Below, one piece after another: positions 1 to 6,674 of a stretch of 10,314 nt of DNA. Under the pieces are notes generated by a model. The model ran no database searches. It was given only the letters and a program-made list of their open reading frames with translations, and was not told the DNA's origin. The translations under genes were made by a program, and so were the position numbers. How positions within the stretch are numbered: the first letter of the stretch is position 1; each line of letters starts with the position of its first letter. Source of the stretch: an uncultured Simplicispira sp. (lineage in GTDB: Bacteria; Pseudomonadota; Gammaproteobacteria; Burkholderiales; Burkholderiaceae_C); contig CAIRYF010000249.1 in the NCBI GenBank assembly GCA_903882725.1, forward strand, positions 1 through 10,314, in the 5' to 3' direction.

Positions 1-1603
1 CGATGACGATCCGCTGGCCGACTTGGCCACCGAACACCCCCAGGCCGTGCGTCTGCAGAGCTTGGTGGCGTGGTTGCGTGCGCGCTTTGCCTGCGGCGCG
101 GTGGTGCTGCTGCGCCTGCAAGAAGAGCACCTGCGCCCGGTCGCACTGGACGGCTTGGTCGGCGAGGCACTGGGGCGGCGCTTTGCCGTGGCGCAGCACC
201 CGCGCTTGGCAACCATCTTGGCGCGCAACGGTGCCGTCACCTGTTTTGACCATGACAGCACTTTGCCCGACCCCTACGACGGCCTGCTCGATGCGCTGGT
301 CGGCGAGCCGCTGCCGGTACACGACTGCATGGGCGTGGCGCTGCGCATCGAGGGCCAGCTGTGGGGCGTGTTGACCTTGGATGCGCTGCAAACTGGCACC
401 TTTGACGCGGCTGCACGCGCCGCACTGCAAAAAGATACGGCACTGGTGCAAGCGGCCATCCGCATCGCCCGGCTAGAGCAAGAAAACCACGCGCTGCGCC
501 TTATGCCACCCCTGCACGGCGACGCCAACGCCGACACCCACACCCATACCGACAGCGACCGCCTCGACAACCCCAGCGACACCGAAATCATCGGCCAAAG
601 TGAGGTGCTGACGCGCCTGCTGCAAGAAATGAAAATCGTCGCTGGCTCGGACTTGCCGGTGCTGCTGCTGGGCGAGACGGGCGTCGGTAAAGAGCTGTTT
701 GCGCGCCTACTGCACCGCCACTCGCCGCGCCGCCAACAGGCGCTGGTACACGTCAACTGCGCCGCACTGCCCGAGTCGCTGGCCGAGAGCGAGCTGTTTG
801 GCCACCGCCGGGGCGCGTTCTCGGGTGCCGTAGCCGACCGACCCGGGCGCTTTGAAGCAGCCGAAGGCGGTACGCTGTTTTTGGACGAAGTAGGTGAACT
901 GCCGCTGTCGGTACAGGCCAAGCTGCTGCGCACACTGCAAAACGGCGAAATCCAGCGCCTGGGCGCTGACACGCCACGGCGCGTCAATGTGCGTATCGTC
1001 GCCGCCACCAACCGCAGCCTGCGCGACCAAGTTGCCAGCGGCGCATTTCGGGCCGACCTGTACCACCGCCTGTCGGTCTATCCGGTGCCGATTCCGCCGC
1101 TGCGCGCGCGCAGCAACGACGTTCTGCTGTTGGCCGGGCGCTTTTTAGAGCTGAACCGCGCTCGGCTGGGTTTTCGCAGCCTGCGCTTGGCGGGCGACGC
1201 ACAGGCGGCGCTGCTGCGCTACCACTGGCCAGGCAATGTGCGCGAGCTAGAGCACGTCATCAGCCGCGCCGCCCTCAAAGCACTGAGCCAAGGCGTAGCG
1301 CCCAACGCCATCGTCACACTGCCAGCGCACTGGCTGGACTTGGATGCGCTGCCCTCCCCTGCAAGTGCAATCCCTGCTGTCGCCACACCCACCACCGTAG
1401 CGACACCAACCGCGCACGGCAGCACCTCTAGCAGCGCCTCTAGCAGCACCACTTTGCGCAGCGCCATAGACGACTGCCAGCGCCAAACTATCCTGACCGC
1501 CTTGGACACGCACCAAGACAATTGGGCACAAGTGGCACGCCAGCTCGGTGTGGATGCCAGCAACCTGCACAAACTGGCGCGGCGCTTGGGTATAAAAACT
1601 TGA
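1..1603 (+). CDS. norR: NorR, nitric-oxide-responsive sigma54-dependent activator (5' end missing)
   Basis: This is a cytoplasmic bacterial enhancer-binding protein that senses NO and activates sigma54 promoters of NO-detoxifying or NO-reducing genes. The reading frame is open to the left edge (first full codon at base 2), so roughly the first 20-25 residues lie outside. The TTG at 23 is not a convincing start. The order is an N-terminal GAF domain, a His/Thr/Asp-rich linker (about 515-590), an AAA+ domain, an Ala/Thr/Ser-rich linker (about 1350-1460) and a C-terminal Fis-type helix-turn-helix ending at the stop. Residues proposed in E. coli NorR as non-haem iron ligands or neighbours have counterparts here: Arg (203-205), two Asp in DPYD (269-280), His and Cys in VHDC (320-328) and Asp in LTLD (380-382). 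Walker A is GETGVGKE (671-694) and Walker B is LFLDE (about 875-889). The sigma54-contact loop reads GAFSGA (812-829) instead of GAFTGA. The target genes are not in the window. Confidence 0.93.
   Translation, partial: DDDPLADLATEHPQAVRLQSLVAWLRARFACGAVVLLRLQEEHLRPVALDGLVGEALGRRFAVAQHPRLATILARNGAVTCFDHDSTLPDPYDGLLDALVGEPLPVHDCMGVALRIEGQLWGVLTLDALQTGTFDAAARAALQKDTALVQAAIRIARLEQENHALRLMPPLHGDANADTHTHTDSDRLDNPSDTEIIGQSEVLTRLLQEMKIVAGSDLPVLLLGETGVGKELFARLLHRHSPRRQQALVHVNCAALPESLAESELFGHRRGAFSGAVADRPGRFEAAEGGTLFLDEVGELPLSVQAKLLRTLQNGEIQRLGADTPRRVNVRIVAATNRSLRDQVASGAFRADLYHRLSVYPVPIPPLRARSNDVLLLAGRFLELNRARLGFRSLRLAGDAQAALLRYHWPGNVRELEHVISRAALKALSQGVAPNAIVTLPAHWLDLDALPSPASAIPAVATPTTVATPTAHGSTSSSASSSTTLRSAIDDCQRQTILTALDTHQDNWAQVARQLGVDASNLHKLARRLGIKT
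1425..1447 (+). repeat. Two tandem 12-base units in the norR interdomain linker
   Basis: The 11-mer CCTCTAGCAGC occurs at 1425-1435 and again at 1437-1447, a 12-base period. It encodes part of a Ser-rich run between the AAA+ and helix-turn-helix domains. Because the unit is four codons, a change in copy number would lengthen or shorten the linker without shifting the frame. Confidence 0.6.
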
Positions 1604-1792
1604 CAGCCCCCCATCCTAAAGAACGCCGATTCCTGCTGCCAGACGGATTCGCAAACCTGCCCTGCCTTTCGAACTGCTGGTGGGAATCGTCCCGCAGCAC
1701 AAGCAAGTTAATAAATAAAAATGGGCCGGGTTAGTTTTTATAATATGAAATTATTTGCTTTTTTGCGCAAGTCCTACTGAATTCAGATCAAT
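1604..1792. other. Intergenic region between norR and the diguanylate cyclase gene
   Basis: This 189-base gap becomes AT-rich in its right half (about 1705-1765). I see no open reading frame of note and no convincing terminator hairpin after norR. It holds a good -10 hexamer (see 1739-1744) and a 10-base perfect palindrome CTGAATTCAG at 1777-1786, just before the start codon of the next gene. The palindrome could be chance. No clear Shine-Dalgarno sequence precedes the ATG at 1793. Confidence 0.5.
1739..1744 (+). promoter_or_regulatory. Candidate -10 box for the diguanylate cyclase gene
   Basis: The hexamer TATAAT matches the sigma70 -10 consensus exactly and sits about 50 bases before the ATG at 1793, within an AT-rich stretch. 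No good -35 hexamer is found 16-18 bases upstream (1716-1721 reads TAAAAA). It could therefore be a factor-dependent promoter or a chance match. Confidence 0.3.
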
Positions 1793-4030
1793 ATGCCCGC
1801 CCGTACACCCCTTGTATTTACGTTGACGATGGTTTTCATATTGGCTATCAGTTCAATTGCCACTGTCGGCGCATCCGAGCTGCCCATTGAATTTACCCCT
1901 GTTGAAAAGGCCTATATCGCACAGGTTGGCACCATAAAGATGTGCATTGACCCAGACTGGGTGCCGTTTGAACGTATTAATCCGCAAGGAAAGCACGAAG
2001 GCATAGCCGCCGATCTGGTTCAACTTGTGGCTCAACGCGTGGGACTGCGCATTGAACTCCTATCGGTTAAGGACTGGGATGAAAGTCTGGCTGCGTCCAA
2101 GGGCAAACGCTGCCAAATCATGAGCTTTCTTAATCAAACGCCAGCCCGCGATGCTTGGTTGATTTTTACCGATCCGATTTTCTTCGACCCCAATGTGATC
2201 ATTACCCGGGAGGAACACGGCTTCATCGCAGACCTCAAAGGTCTTCAGGGTAAAAGCGTGGCTTTACCGCGAGGCACCATGGTTGAGGAGCGCGTGCGCC
2301 GTGATTTTCCAAATTTGACGGTGGTGCTCACTGGCAGTGAACCAGAGTCAATGAAGTTGGTCTCCGAGCGTCAAGCTGATCTGACCATACGCTCGCTGAT
2401 CGTGGCGGCCAACGCCATCAAAAAGGAAGGTTTATTCAATCTGAAGATTTCCGGCCAGATTCCTGAGTACACCAATCAATTGCGCATCGGTGTGTTGAAG
2501 GAAGAGCTCGTGCTGCGGGCTATCTTGAACAAAGGTGTCAAGACCATCACGCCACAAGAGCGGGAAGCCATTTCAAACCAACACGTGGCTGTCAACATTC
2601 AGCAAGGCATTGATTGGACCCGCGTTTATGTGCTGCTGGCTTTGCTGGCTCTGGCCATCCTGACTGCGCTCTACATTTTGCGTAAAAACCGTCAACTTCA
2701 GGCGGCCCTGGCAGCAAGCGATGAAGCACGAAACGCCTTGCGGGTGTCAGAGGAGCGACACCGTTTGCTGGCCGACAACGCATCTGATGTCATTTGGACT
2801 TTGGACTTGAATGGGCATTTCACTTACGTGAGCCCCTCGGTTGAGCGGCTGCTGGGCTATTCTGTGGCTGAGGTGATGCAACAAACGCTGGAGCAAACGC
2901 TGACACCGCAGAGCGCGCAAATTGCCAAAGACGGTTTGGATCGCACGCTGGCAGCCATTCACGCCAAACAAACCGTCCCAGATTTTCGGGCTGAACTGGA
3001 GCAACCCTGCAAACAAGGCGGTACGGTTTGGACAGAGGTCAGTGTCAGCGGCATCCAAAACGACAGCGGTGAATTTGTCAATTTGCTCGGCGTGACGCGC
3101 GATATTTCTGAGCGAAAGCGAGCCGATCTAGCGTTGCGCATTGTAGCCAATGCCTTTGAATCGCAGGACGGCATGATCGTGACCGATGCGCAAACCACAA
3201 TTTTGCGGGTGAACAGTGCCTTTACCCAGATTACCGGCTATTCGGCACAAGAGGCGGTTGGCCAGAGCCTGCGTATGCTCAGATCAGATCGTCACGATGC
3301 CGATTTCTATGCCGCCATGTGGGCAACGGTGGAAACAGCTGGCGCTTGGCATGGCGAGATATGGCACCAGCGCAAAAATGGCGAGATTTTTCCAGAACAA
3401 CTCACCATCACGGCCATCAAGGGAAGCAGCGGCGAGGTCACACACTACGTCGGCTCACTGCGTGACATCACCCTGCGCAAGCAGTTGGAGAAAGAAGTCG
3501 CGCAACTGGCATTTTTCGATCCCCTGACCCAATTGCCAAATCGTCGGCTATTCAACGACCGCCTGAGCCAAGCATTCACACGCGCCCAACGTGAAAGGTC
3601 GACCCTGGCCTTGATGTTCATTGACCTTGACAAGTTCAAACCCATCAATGACGCACACGGACATGAAGCGGGGGACTATGTGCTGCAGACAGTGGCCAGG
3701 CGCATCGAGAGTTGCCTGCGTGCCTGCGACACGGCAGCACGCGTGGGTGGTGACGAGTTTCTGGTACTCCTGCCTGAGCTTCACACCGGCAACGATGCGC
3801 TTGTTGTGGCCGAAAAAATTCGCCTGGAGTTTGAGCTGCCTATTGTTACGCCCAACGCGTTAACGCTTCAGGCCTCGGCGAGCATTGGCATTGCGATCTA
3901 CCCTGATCATGCCCACACCGCACAAGACCTGCTGCGTTTGGGCGACCGTGCTATGTACCAAGCCAAAAATGCCGGTGGCAATTTCGTACAGGTGTGTACC
4001 GTTCAAAGCGAACCAGACAGGCTCGGCTGA
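1793..4030 (+). CDS. Membrane diguanylate cyclase with periplasmic SBP_bac_3 sensor, two PAS domains and GGDEF domain
   Basis: This 745-residue protein should make cyclic di-GMP from two GTP in response to a periplasmic ligand. Residues 1-27 form a signal peptide or N-terminal anchor ending near VGAS. Residues of about 35-265 are a bacterial extracellular solute-binding domain of family 3, with the family-like CIDPDWVPFE motif. A transmembrane helix spans about 277-298 and is followed by a short coiled linker. PAS domains occupy about 320-443 (closing with DISERKRA) and 446-566 (closing with DITLRKQ). The GGDEF domain covers about 571-735. The catalytic GGDEF motif is intact (652-656, bases 3746-3760), and the inhibitory RxxD site reads RACD at 643-646, correctly spaced, so an active, product-inhibited enzyme is expected. 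There is no EAL domain. The ATG at 1793 is preferred because it gives a complete signal peptide, though no clear ribosome site is seen. The ligand is unknown. Base composition is lower in GC than norR and the nos genes. Confidence 0.93.
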   Translation: MPARTPLVFTLTMVFILAISSIATVGASELPIEFTPVEKAYIAQVGTIKMCIDPDWVPFERINPQGKHEGIAADLVQLVAQRVGLRIELLSVKDWDESLAASKGKRCQIMSFLNQTPARDAWLIFTDPIFFDPNVIITREEHGFIADLKGLQGKSVALPRGTMVEERVRRDFPNLTVVLTGSEPESMKLVSERQADLTIRSLIVAANAIKKEGLFNLKISGQIPEYTNQLRIGVLKEELVLRAILNKGVKTITPQEREAISNQHVAVNIQQGIDWTRVYVLLALLALAILTALYILRKNRQLQAALAASDEARNALRVSEERHRLLADNASDVIWTLDLNGHFTYVSPSVERLLGYSVAEVMQQTLEQTLTPQSAQIAKDGLDRTLAAIHAKQTVPDFRAELEQPCKQGGTVWTEVSVSGIQNDSGEFVNLLGVTRDISERKRADLALRIVANAFESQDGMIVTDAQTTILRVNSAFTQITGYSAQEAVGQSLRMLRSDRHDADFYAAMWATVETAGAWHGEIWHQRKNGEIFPEQLTITAIKGSSGEVTHYVGSLRDITLRKQLEKEVAQLAFFDPLTQLPNRRLFNDRLSQAFTRAQRERSTLALMFIDLDKFKPINDAHGHEAGDYVLQTVARRIESCLRACDTAARVGGDEFLVLLPELHTGNDALVVAEKIRLEFELPIVTPNALTLQASASIGIAIYPDHAHTAQDLLRLGDRAMYQAKNAGGNFVQVCTVQSEPDRLG

Positions 4031-4122
4031 AAATTTGTTTACCGATGCCTGCGCCAGTGGGTGTACCCAGTTTGTGCATTTGGCATTTCTGGCCCTGCTG
4101 CTCAGAAGAGCGTGGACACGTT

Positions 4123-4737
4123 CTAACGCGCGGCCAAGCCATCAAAGCAGGTGCGCAGTACCAATTGGACAATCTCGGTGTCATCATATTGGCCCGCATC
4201 CTGCAAAAAACCCACCGCTGGATCGCAGGCGCGAGCGTACAAAATATGCAGCACCACGCGCGGTGGCAGTGCGGCGTCCAGCGCGCCTTGCTGCTGCGCT
4301 GCAGTAATCCACTGCTCTAGGCACTGGCTCACCGGCCCCCACTCGCTCAGGCAATCTTGGTGCTCGCGCAGCATGGTGCGCAGTGGTGAATGGCTGCCCG
4401 GCCACTCGGGTATCTCTTGTGCCAGCAAACGCTCTAGCGACCAGCCCACTACGGCGCGCAATTTATCCAACGGCGCGGCCTCGGGCTCTAACGCTTCCAA
4501 GTAGGCGCGCACTTGGGCCAGCATTTGCACCACGGCGGCGCAGCACAGGTCGTCTTTACTGCTGAAATGCTTGTACAGACTGGCCTTGGCAATGCCCACG
4601 GCGTCGGCCACATCGTCCATGGTCATGGCGGCAAAAGTCTTTTGGCACAGCAATTGACTGGTCGCTTGAAGAATCGCTTCTTGGCGCACATCGAGCATTT
4701 GCTCACGAAAAGAACGCCGTGGCGTTGCGGTGGTCAT
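4123..4737 (-). CDS. TetR/AcrR-family transcriptional regulator
   Basis: This is a 204-residue DNA-binding regulator of typical TetR length. The N-terminal helix-turn-helix domain spans roughly residues 18-64, with the diagnostic segment from VADAVGIAKASLYKHF into SSKDDL at about 43-64. The C-terminal ligand-binding and dimerisation domain has no motif that identifies an inducer. It is transcribed divergently from the flavin-reductase-domain gene, with about 150 bases between the starts. This arrangement usually means the regulator controls the divergent gene and itself, which is inference here. An out-of-frame three-codon reading frame (ATG CAG CCA TGA) immediately precedes the gene, its stop overlapping the TetR ATG, and it may be incidental. 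The gene ends 92 bases from the diguanylate cyclase stop, in convergent orientation, with no convincing terminator between them. Confidence 0.9.
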   Translation of the reverse strand: MTTATPRRSFREQMLDVRQEAILQATSQLLCQKTFAAMTMDDVADAVGIAKASLYKHFSSKDDLCCAAVVQMLAQVRAYLEALEPEAAPLDKLRAVVGWSLERLLAQEIPEWPGSHSPLRTMLREHQDCLSEWGPVSQCLEQWITAAQQQGALDAALPPRVVLHILYARACDPAVGFLQDAGQYDDTEIVQLVLRTCFDGLAAR

Positions 4738-4890
4738 GGCTGCATCTTAGCCACGCAGAAATAAACTTAGCTTGGTCAGTCTATTGGCGACTTGGCAGTC
4801 ACTCTGCACGATTTGATGTCCCGACCGATAATCGCGAGCCCCACCCACTCCCCGCCCGTTCTCTCACCCAGCCCCTGATCGCTGTTGCCT
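4738..4890. promoter_or_regulatory. Divergent intergenic region with two 20-base-spaced repeats, candidate TetR operator
   Basis: This region separates the TetR gene from the flavin-reductase-domain gene and should hold both promoters. CTTGGTCAGTC at 4771-4781 is nearly repeated by CTTGGCAGTC at 4791-4800, start to start 20 bases, or about two helical turns. Such an arrangement could seat two regulator dimers on the same DNA face. TetR proteins usually prefer inverted repeats, and I find no good palindrome here. I could not assign confident -10 and -35 elements on either strand. The half nearest the flavin reductase gene is C-rich and otherwise featureless. Confidence 0.3.
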
Positions 4891-5406
4891 GTGTCCAGTC
4901 CTGCTTTGCTTCAACCCCACCCGCCCTCTTTCTCACCTACCGACTTTCGTGCGGCGCTGTCCATGTTTGCTACCGGCGTCACCATCGTCACGGCGCGCAG
5001 CGCGCAGGGCGATCTGATCGGCTTGACGGTCAGTTCATTCAATGCAGTGTCACTGACGCCGCCACTGGTGCTGTGGAGTCTGGCGCACACCGCTGCGTCG
5101 ATGCCAGTGTTTAACACCGGCTTGCACTACGCCATCCACGTATTGAGCGCGCAGCAACAAACGCTGGCCGAGCGCTTTGCCACGCGCGGTATCGACCGCT
5201 GGGCCGGCGTTGAATACACCAGCGGCGTAAGCGGCGCGCCGCTACTGCCGGGCGCAGTGGCTACGTTTGAGTGCTTTAACCGCAGCCGCTACGACGAAGG
5301 CGATCATGTGATTTTTGTCGGTGAGGTCGAGCACTGCACGCACCATACGTGTGTCCCGCCGTTGCTGTACCACGGCGGGCGGTTTTATACCGACCATTCG
5401 CTTTAA
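4891..5406 (+). CDS. Flavin reductase-like domain protein (DIM6/NTAB family)
   Basis: This is a small single-domain protein of about 171 residues belonging to the flavin reductase-like, FMN-binding split-barrel family. That family includes HpaC, RutF and similar NAD(P)H:flavin oxidoreductases that feed reduced flavin to monooxygenases. Family features are the N-terminal FRAALSMFATGVTIVTA motif, the following GLTVSSFNAVSLTPPLVLWS strand-loop region that binds flavin phosphate, a central FATRG segment and the C-terminal YHGGRFY. The start is uncertain. An in-frame TGA at 4876-4878 limits it, TTG at 4885 and GTG at 4891 are the candidates, no Shine-Dalgarno sequence is obvious, and I prefer GTG. 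No partner oxygenase is seen in the window. The gene is probably controlled by the divergent TetR. Supplying flavin for the FMN-containing NosR would be speculation. Confidence 0.85.
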   Translation: MSSPALLQPHPPSFSPTDFRAALSMFATGVTIVTARSAQGDLIGLTVSSFNAVSLTPPLVLWSLAHTAASMPVFNTGLHYAIHVLSAQQQTLAERFATRGIDRWAGVEYTSGVSGAPLLPGAVATFECFNRSRYDEGDHVIFVGEVEHCTHHTCVPPLLYHGGRFYTDHSL

Positions 5407-5461
5407 TTTGCTACATAAATAATAGCTATAAGCGCTTATGCAATAAGGGCTTAAGCCATTT
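5407..5461. repeat. Comamonadaceae-type palindromic intergenic repeat
   Basis: This element fills the gap between the convergent flavin reductase and second nosL genes. It holds a 12-base perfect palindrome ATAAGCGCTTAT (5428-5439) and a 10-base palindrome GGCTTAAGCC (5448-5457), linked so that TAAGCGCTTA is nearly repeated as TAAGGGCTTA. The pattern (TTTGCTAC, then AATAGCT, then two AAGSGCTT blocks) matches, from memory, a dispersed intergenic repeat that is very common in Acidovorax, Polaromonas, Rhodoferax and relatives. I have not run a search. The family-level identification is therefore recall, while the internal symmetry is directly visible. Confidence 0.6.
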
Positions 5462-5463
5462 TT
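5429..5463 (+). terminator. Hairpin plus T-run between convergent genes, probable terminator
   Basis: Bases 5429-5439 can pair with 5443-5453 around a three-base GCA loop, giving an 11-position stem with a single G-G mismatch (5434/5448). On the plus strand it is followed within a few bases by five T residues (5459-5463). It lies just after the flavin reductase stop and so could end that transcript. On the minus strand the same stem follows the second nosL stop but the trailing sequence is less T-rich, so termination there is less certain. Confidence 0.5.
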
Positions 5464-6088
5464 ATCGGTGCTGGTGGCGCGAACTCATACTTTGCAGCAT
5501 CTGCGCATTGATGGCACCTAGCACGCGCACCTCACCGCCGCGCTGTTTGGCAAACTGCTCTGCCTCGCTGCGCTTGGCAAAGGCGGGCAAGTTGCCCGCA
5601 CGCATCGGCCCCAGGGCATTGGAGCCGTAGACGTAAAAGGCGGCACCCGCATCAATCCAGTCTTTGCTGGTGGCGTCAGTGACGTAGCGCGCCACGATGT
5701 CGTCGCCGCTGCGCCCAGCGCTGTAACGCGGCACGTCGTTGAGGAACATCAACAAGCTGACTGGAGAGTCAAAAAACTGCGCATCGCCATTAGAAAAAAT
5801 GATCTGTCCCGCCCAATCGGGCGAGCGCGCTGGGTACATACCGCAGACCGGGCAGCGCGCATTGGTGGGTACTGTGCGTGCGGCGATCAGTGACAGACCC
5901 GAGGCGGGGTCATACGGCGTAGGCGGTGCGACGACACAAAAATCAGCTTCCATGTCGGCGGTGACAGTAGGCGCTGGCAGCTGTGCTGCACGCCAAGTGG
6001 TGGCCCCCCCCCAAGCCAACGCGGCCAACACCAGCACGGCAGCAGCCAGTGCCCAAGGGGTGCGCAAACAATGCCTTAGCGCGCGCAT
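5462..6088 (-). CDS. Second NosL-family protein, membrane-anchored, CxxCGM type
   Basis: This is a 208-residue NosL-family protein, the last gene of the nos operon, starting 7 bases after the first nosL. Residues of about 10-28 form a single N-terminal membrane helix. No lipobox is seen, so the protein is likely anchored in the inner membrane with its domain in the periplasm. The NosL metal-site motif appears as CPVCGM at 79-84, with a second Cys that the upstream NosL lacks, and there is an extra Cys at 51. The C-terminal half keeps the family pattern GSNALGPM followed by AFAKRSEAEQFAKQRGG. A role in delivering or handling Cu(I) for NosZ is inferred from family and context. It could instead serve another copper enzyme. 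A run of nine G lies at 6012-6004 in codons 26-29. The gene is often labelled only as NosL family, so I leave the symbol empty. Confidence 0.88.
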   Translation of the reverse strand: MRALRHCLRTPWALAAAVLVLAALAWGGATTWRAAQLPAPTVTADMEADFCVVAPPTPYDPASGLSLIAARTVPTNARCPVCGMYPARSPDWAGQIIFSNGDAQFFDSPVSLLMFLNDVPRYSAGRSGDDIVARYVTDATSKDWIDAGAAFYVYGSNALGPMRAGNLPAFAKRSEAEQFAKQRGGEVRVLGAINAQMLQSMSSRHQHR

Positions 6089-6095
6089 GGCTGGC

Positions 6096-6674
6096 TTACA
6101 TCCGAGTATCGTGCAGGGCAGCGCCGGTCAGGTCGACCATACCGGCGGTAATTTCGCCAAAGCGCAGCACCTTGCCACCGTTTTCTGCCGCAAATTTTTG
6201 GGCATCCGCCTCTTGCGCAAAGCTGCCGATGGTTGGCCCCATCGAGCCATGGCGCTTGCTGCCCAGCACGTAAATACCCACTTTGGCATCGATCCAGTGA
6301 CCAACTGGCTGGTCCCAATCGGCCTTACCCATGTCTTGCACATAGACCGCTTTGACTGCACGCACTTGCTCGCCAGCCAACAAGGTGCTGAACAGTTCGA
6401 TGGTGTCGCAGAAGAAAACCGGCTTGGCTTGACCAGCGTAATGCACTTGGGCTTTGGGGCCGGGGTAGTCCGACAGCAACATACCGTCAAGTTCGCAGCT
6501 GGTGGATCGATCGATTTCGACCGGCACCAACGATTGCGCGCTGCTGGCTTGGTCGCTGCAACCGGCCAAGGTGCCCAAAGTGCCCACGGTGCCGATGCTG
6601 CCCAGCACCGCCCAACCAGCCAAGCGCAACAGCTGGCGACGTTGGCAAGAGCAGTGCAGATGTGTTGTCGTCAT
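6096..6674 (-). CDS. nosL: NosL, copper chaperone lipoprotein for nitrous oxide reductase
   Basis: This 192-residue periplasmic lipoprotein binds Cu(I) for assembly of the NosZ copper site in partnership with NosDFY. The signal sequence has a twin-arginine-like RRQLLR at 12-17, a Gly/Thr-rich hydrophobic stretch and a lipobox LAGC with lipidated Cys39. The metal-site motif is CELDGM (60-65), supplying the conserved Cys and Met of the family, followed by the typical LSDYPGPKAQVHY. Downstream come the conserved FFCDT and GSMGPT motifs. The ATG at 6674 is chosen over an in-frame TTG at 6689 because it gives a standard TAATG overlap with the nosY stop and has TTGGAG about 10 bases upstream. The N-terminus also carries HLHCSC before the arginines, which is unusual for a signal peptide. 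The next gene encodes a second NosL-family protein. Confidence 0.93.
   Translation of the reverse strand: MTTTHLHCSCQRRQLLRLAGWAVLGSIGTVGTLGTLAGCSDQASSAQSLVPVEIDRSTSCELDGMLLSDYPGPKAQVHYAGQAKPVFFCDTIELFSTLLAGEQVRAVKAVYVQDMGKADWDQPVGHWIDAKVGIYVLGSKRHGSMGPTIGSFAQEADAQKFAAENGGKVLRFGEITAGMVDLTGAALHDTRM

Noticed and set aside
274-1011. A 245-codon open frame on the minus strand inside norR
   Set aside because: The Ser/Arg/Ala-rich translation shows no domain, and the opposite strand encodes conserved GAF and AAA+ motifs.
1600-1605. A perfect TTGACA -35 hexamer over the norR stop codon
   Set aside because: No -10 hexamer lies at 16-18 bases downstream, and the position overlaps the end of the coding region. 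Probably chance.
1778-1791. A possible FNR/NNR-type box just before the diguanylate cyclase start
   Set aside because: Only the right half (ATCAA) matches. The left half, TGAAT, matches TTGAT at three of five positions, and the site is too close to the start codon for a normal activator site.
4643-4658. A sigma54-like sequence TGGCAC followed by TTGAC
   Set aside because: It lies inside the TetR coding region and the -12 element deviates (TTGAC rather than TTGCA), with no gene suitably placed downstream.
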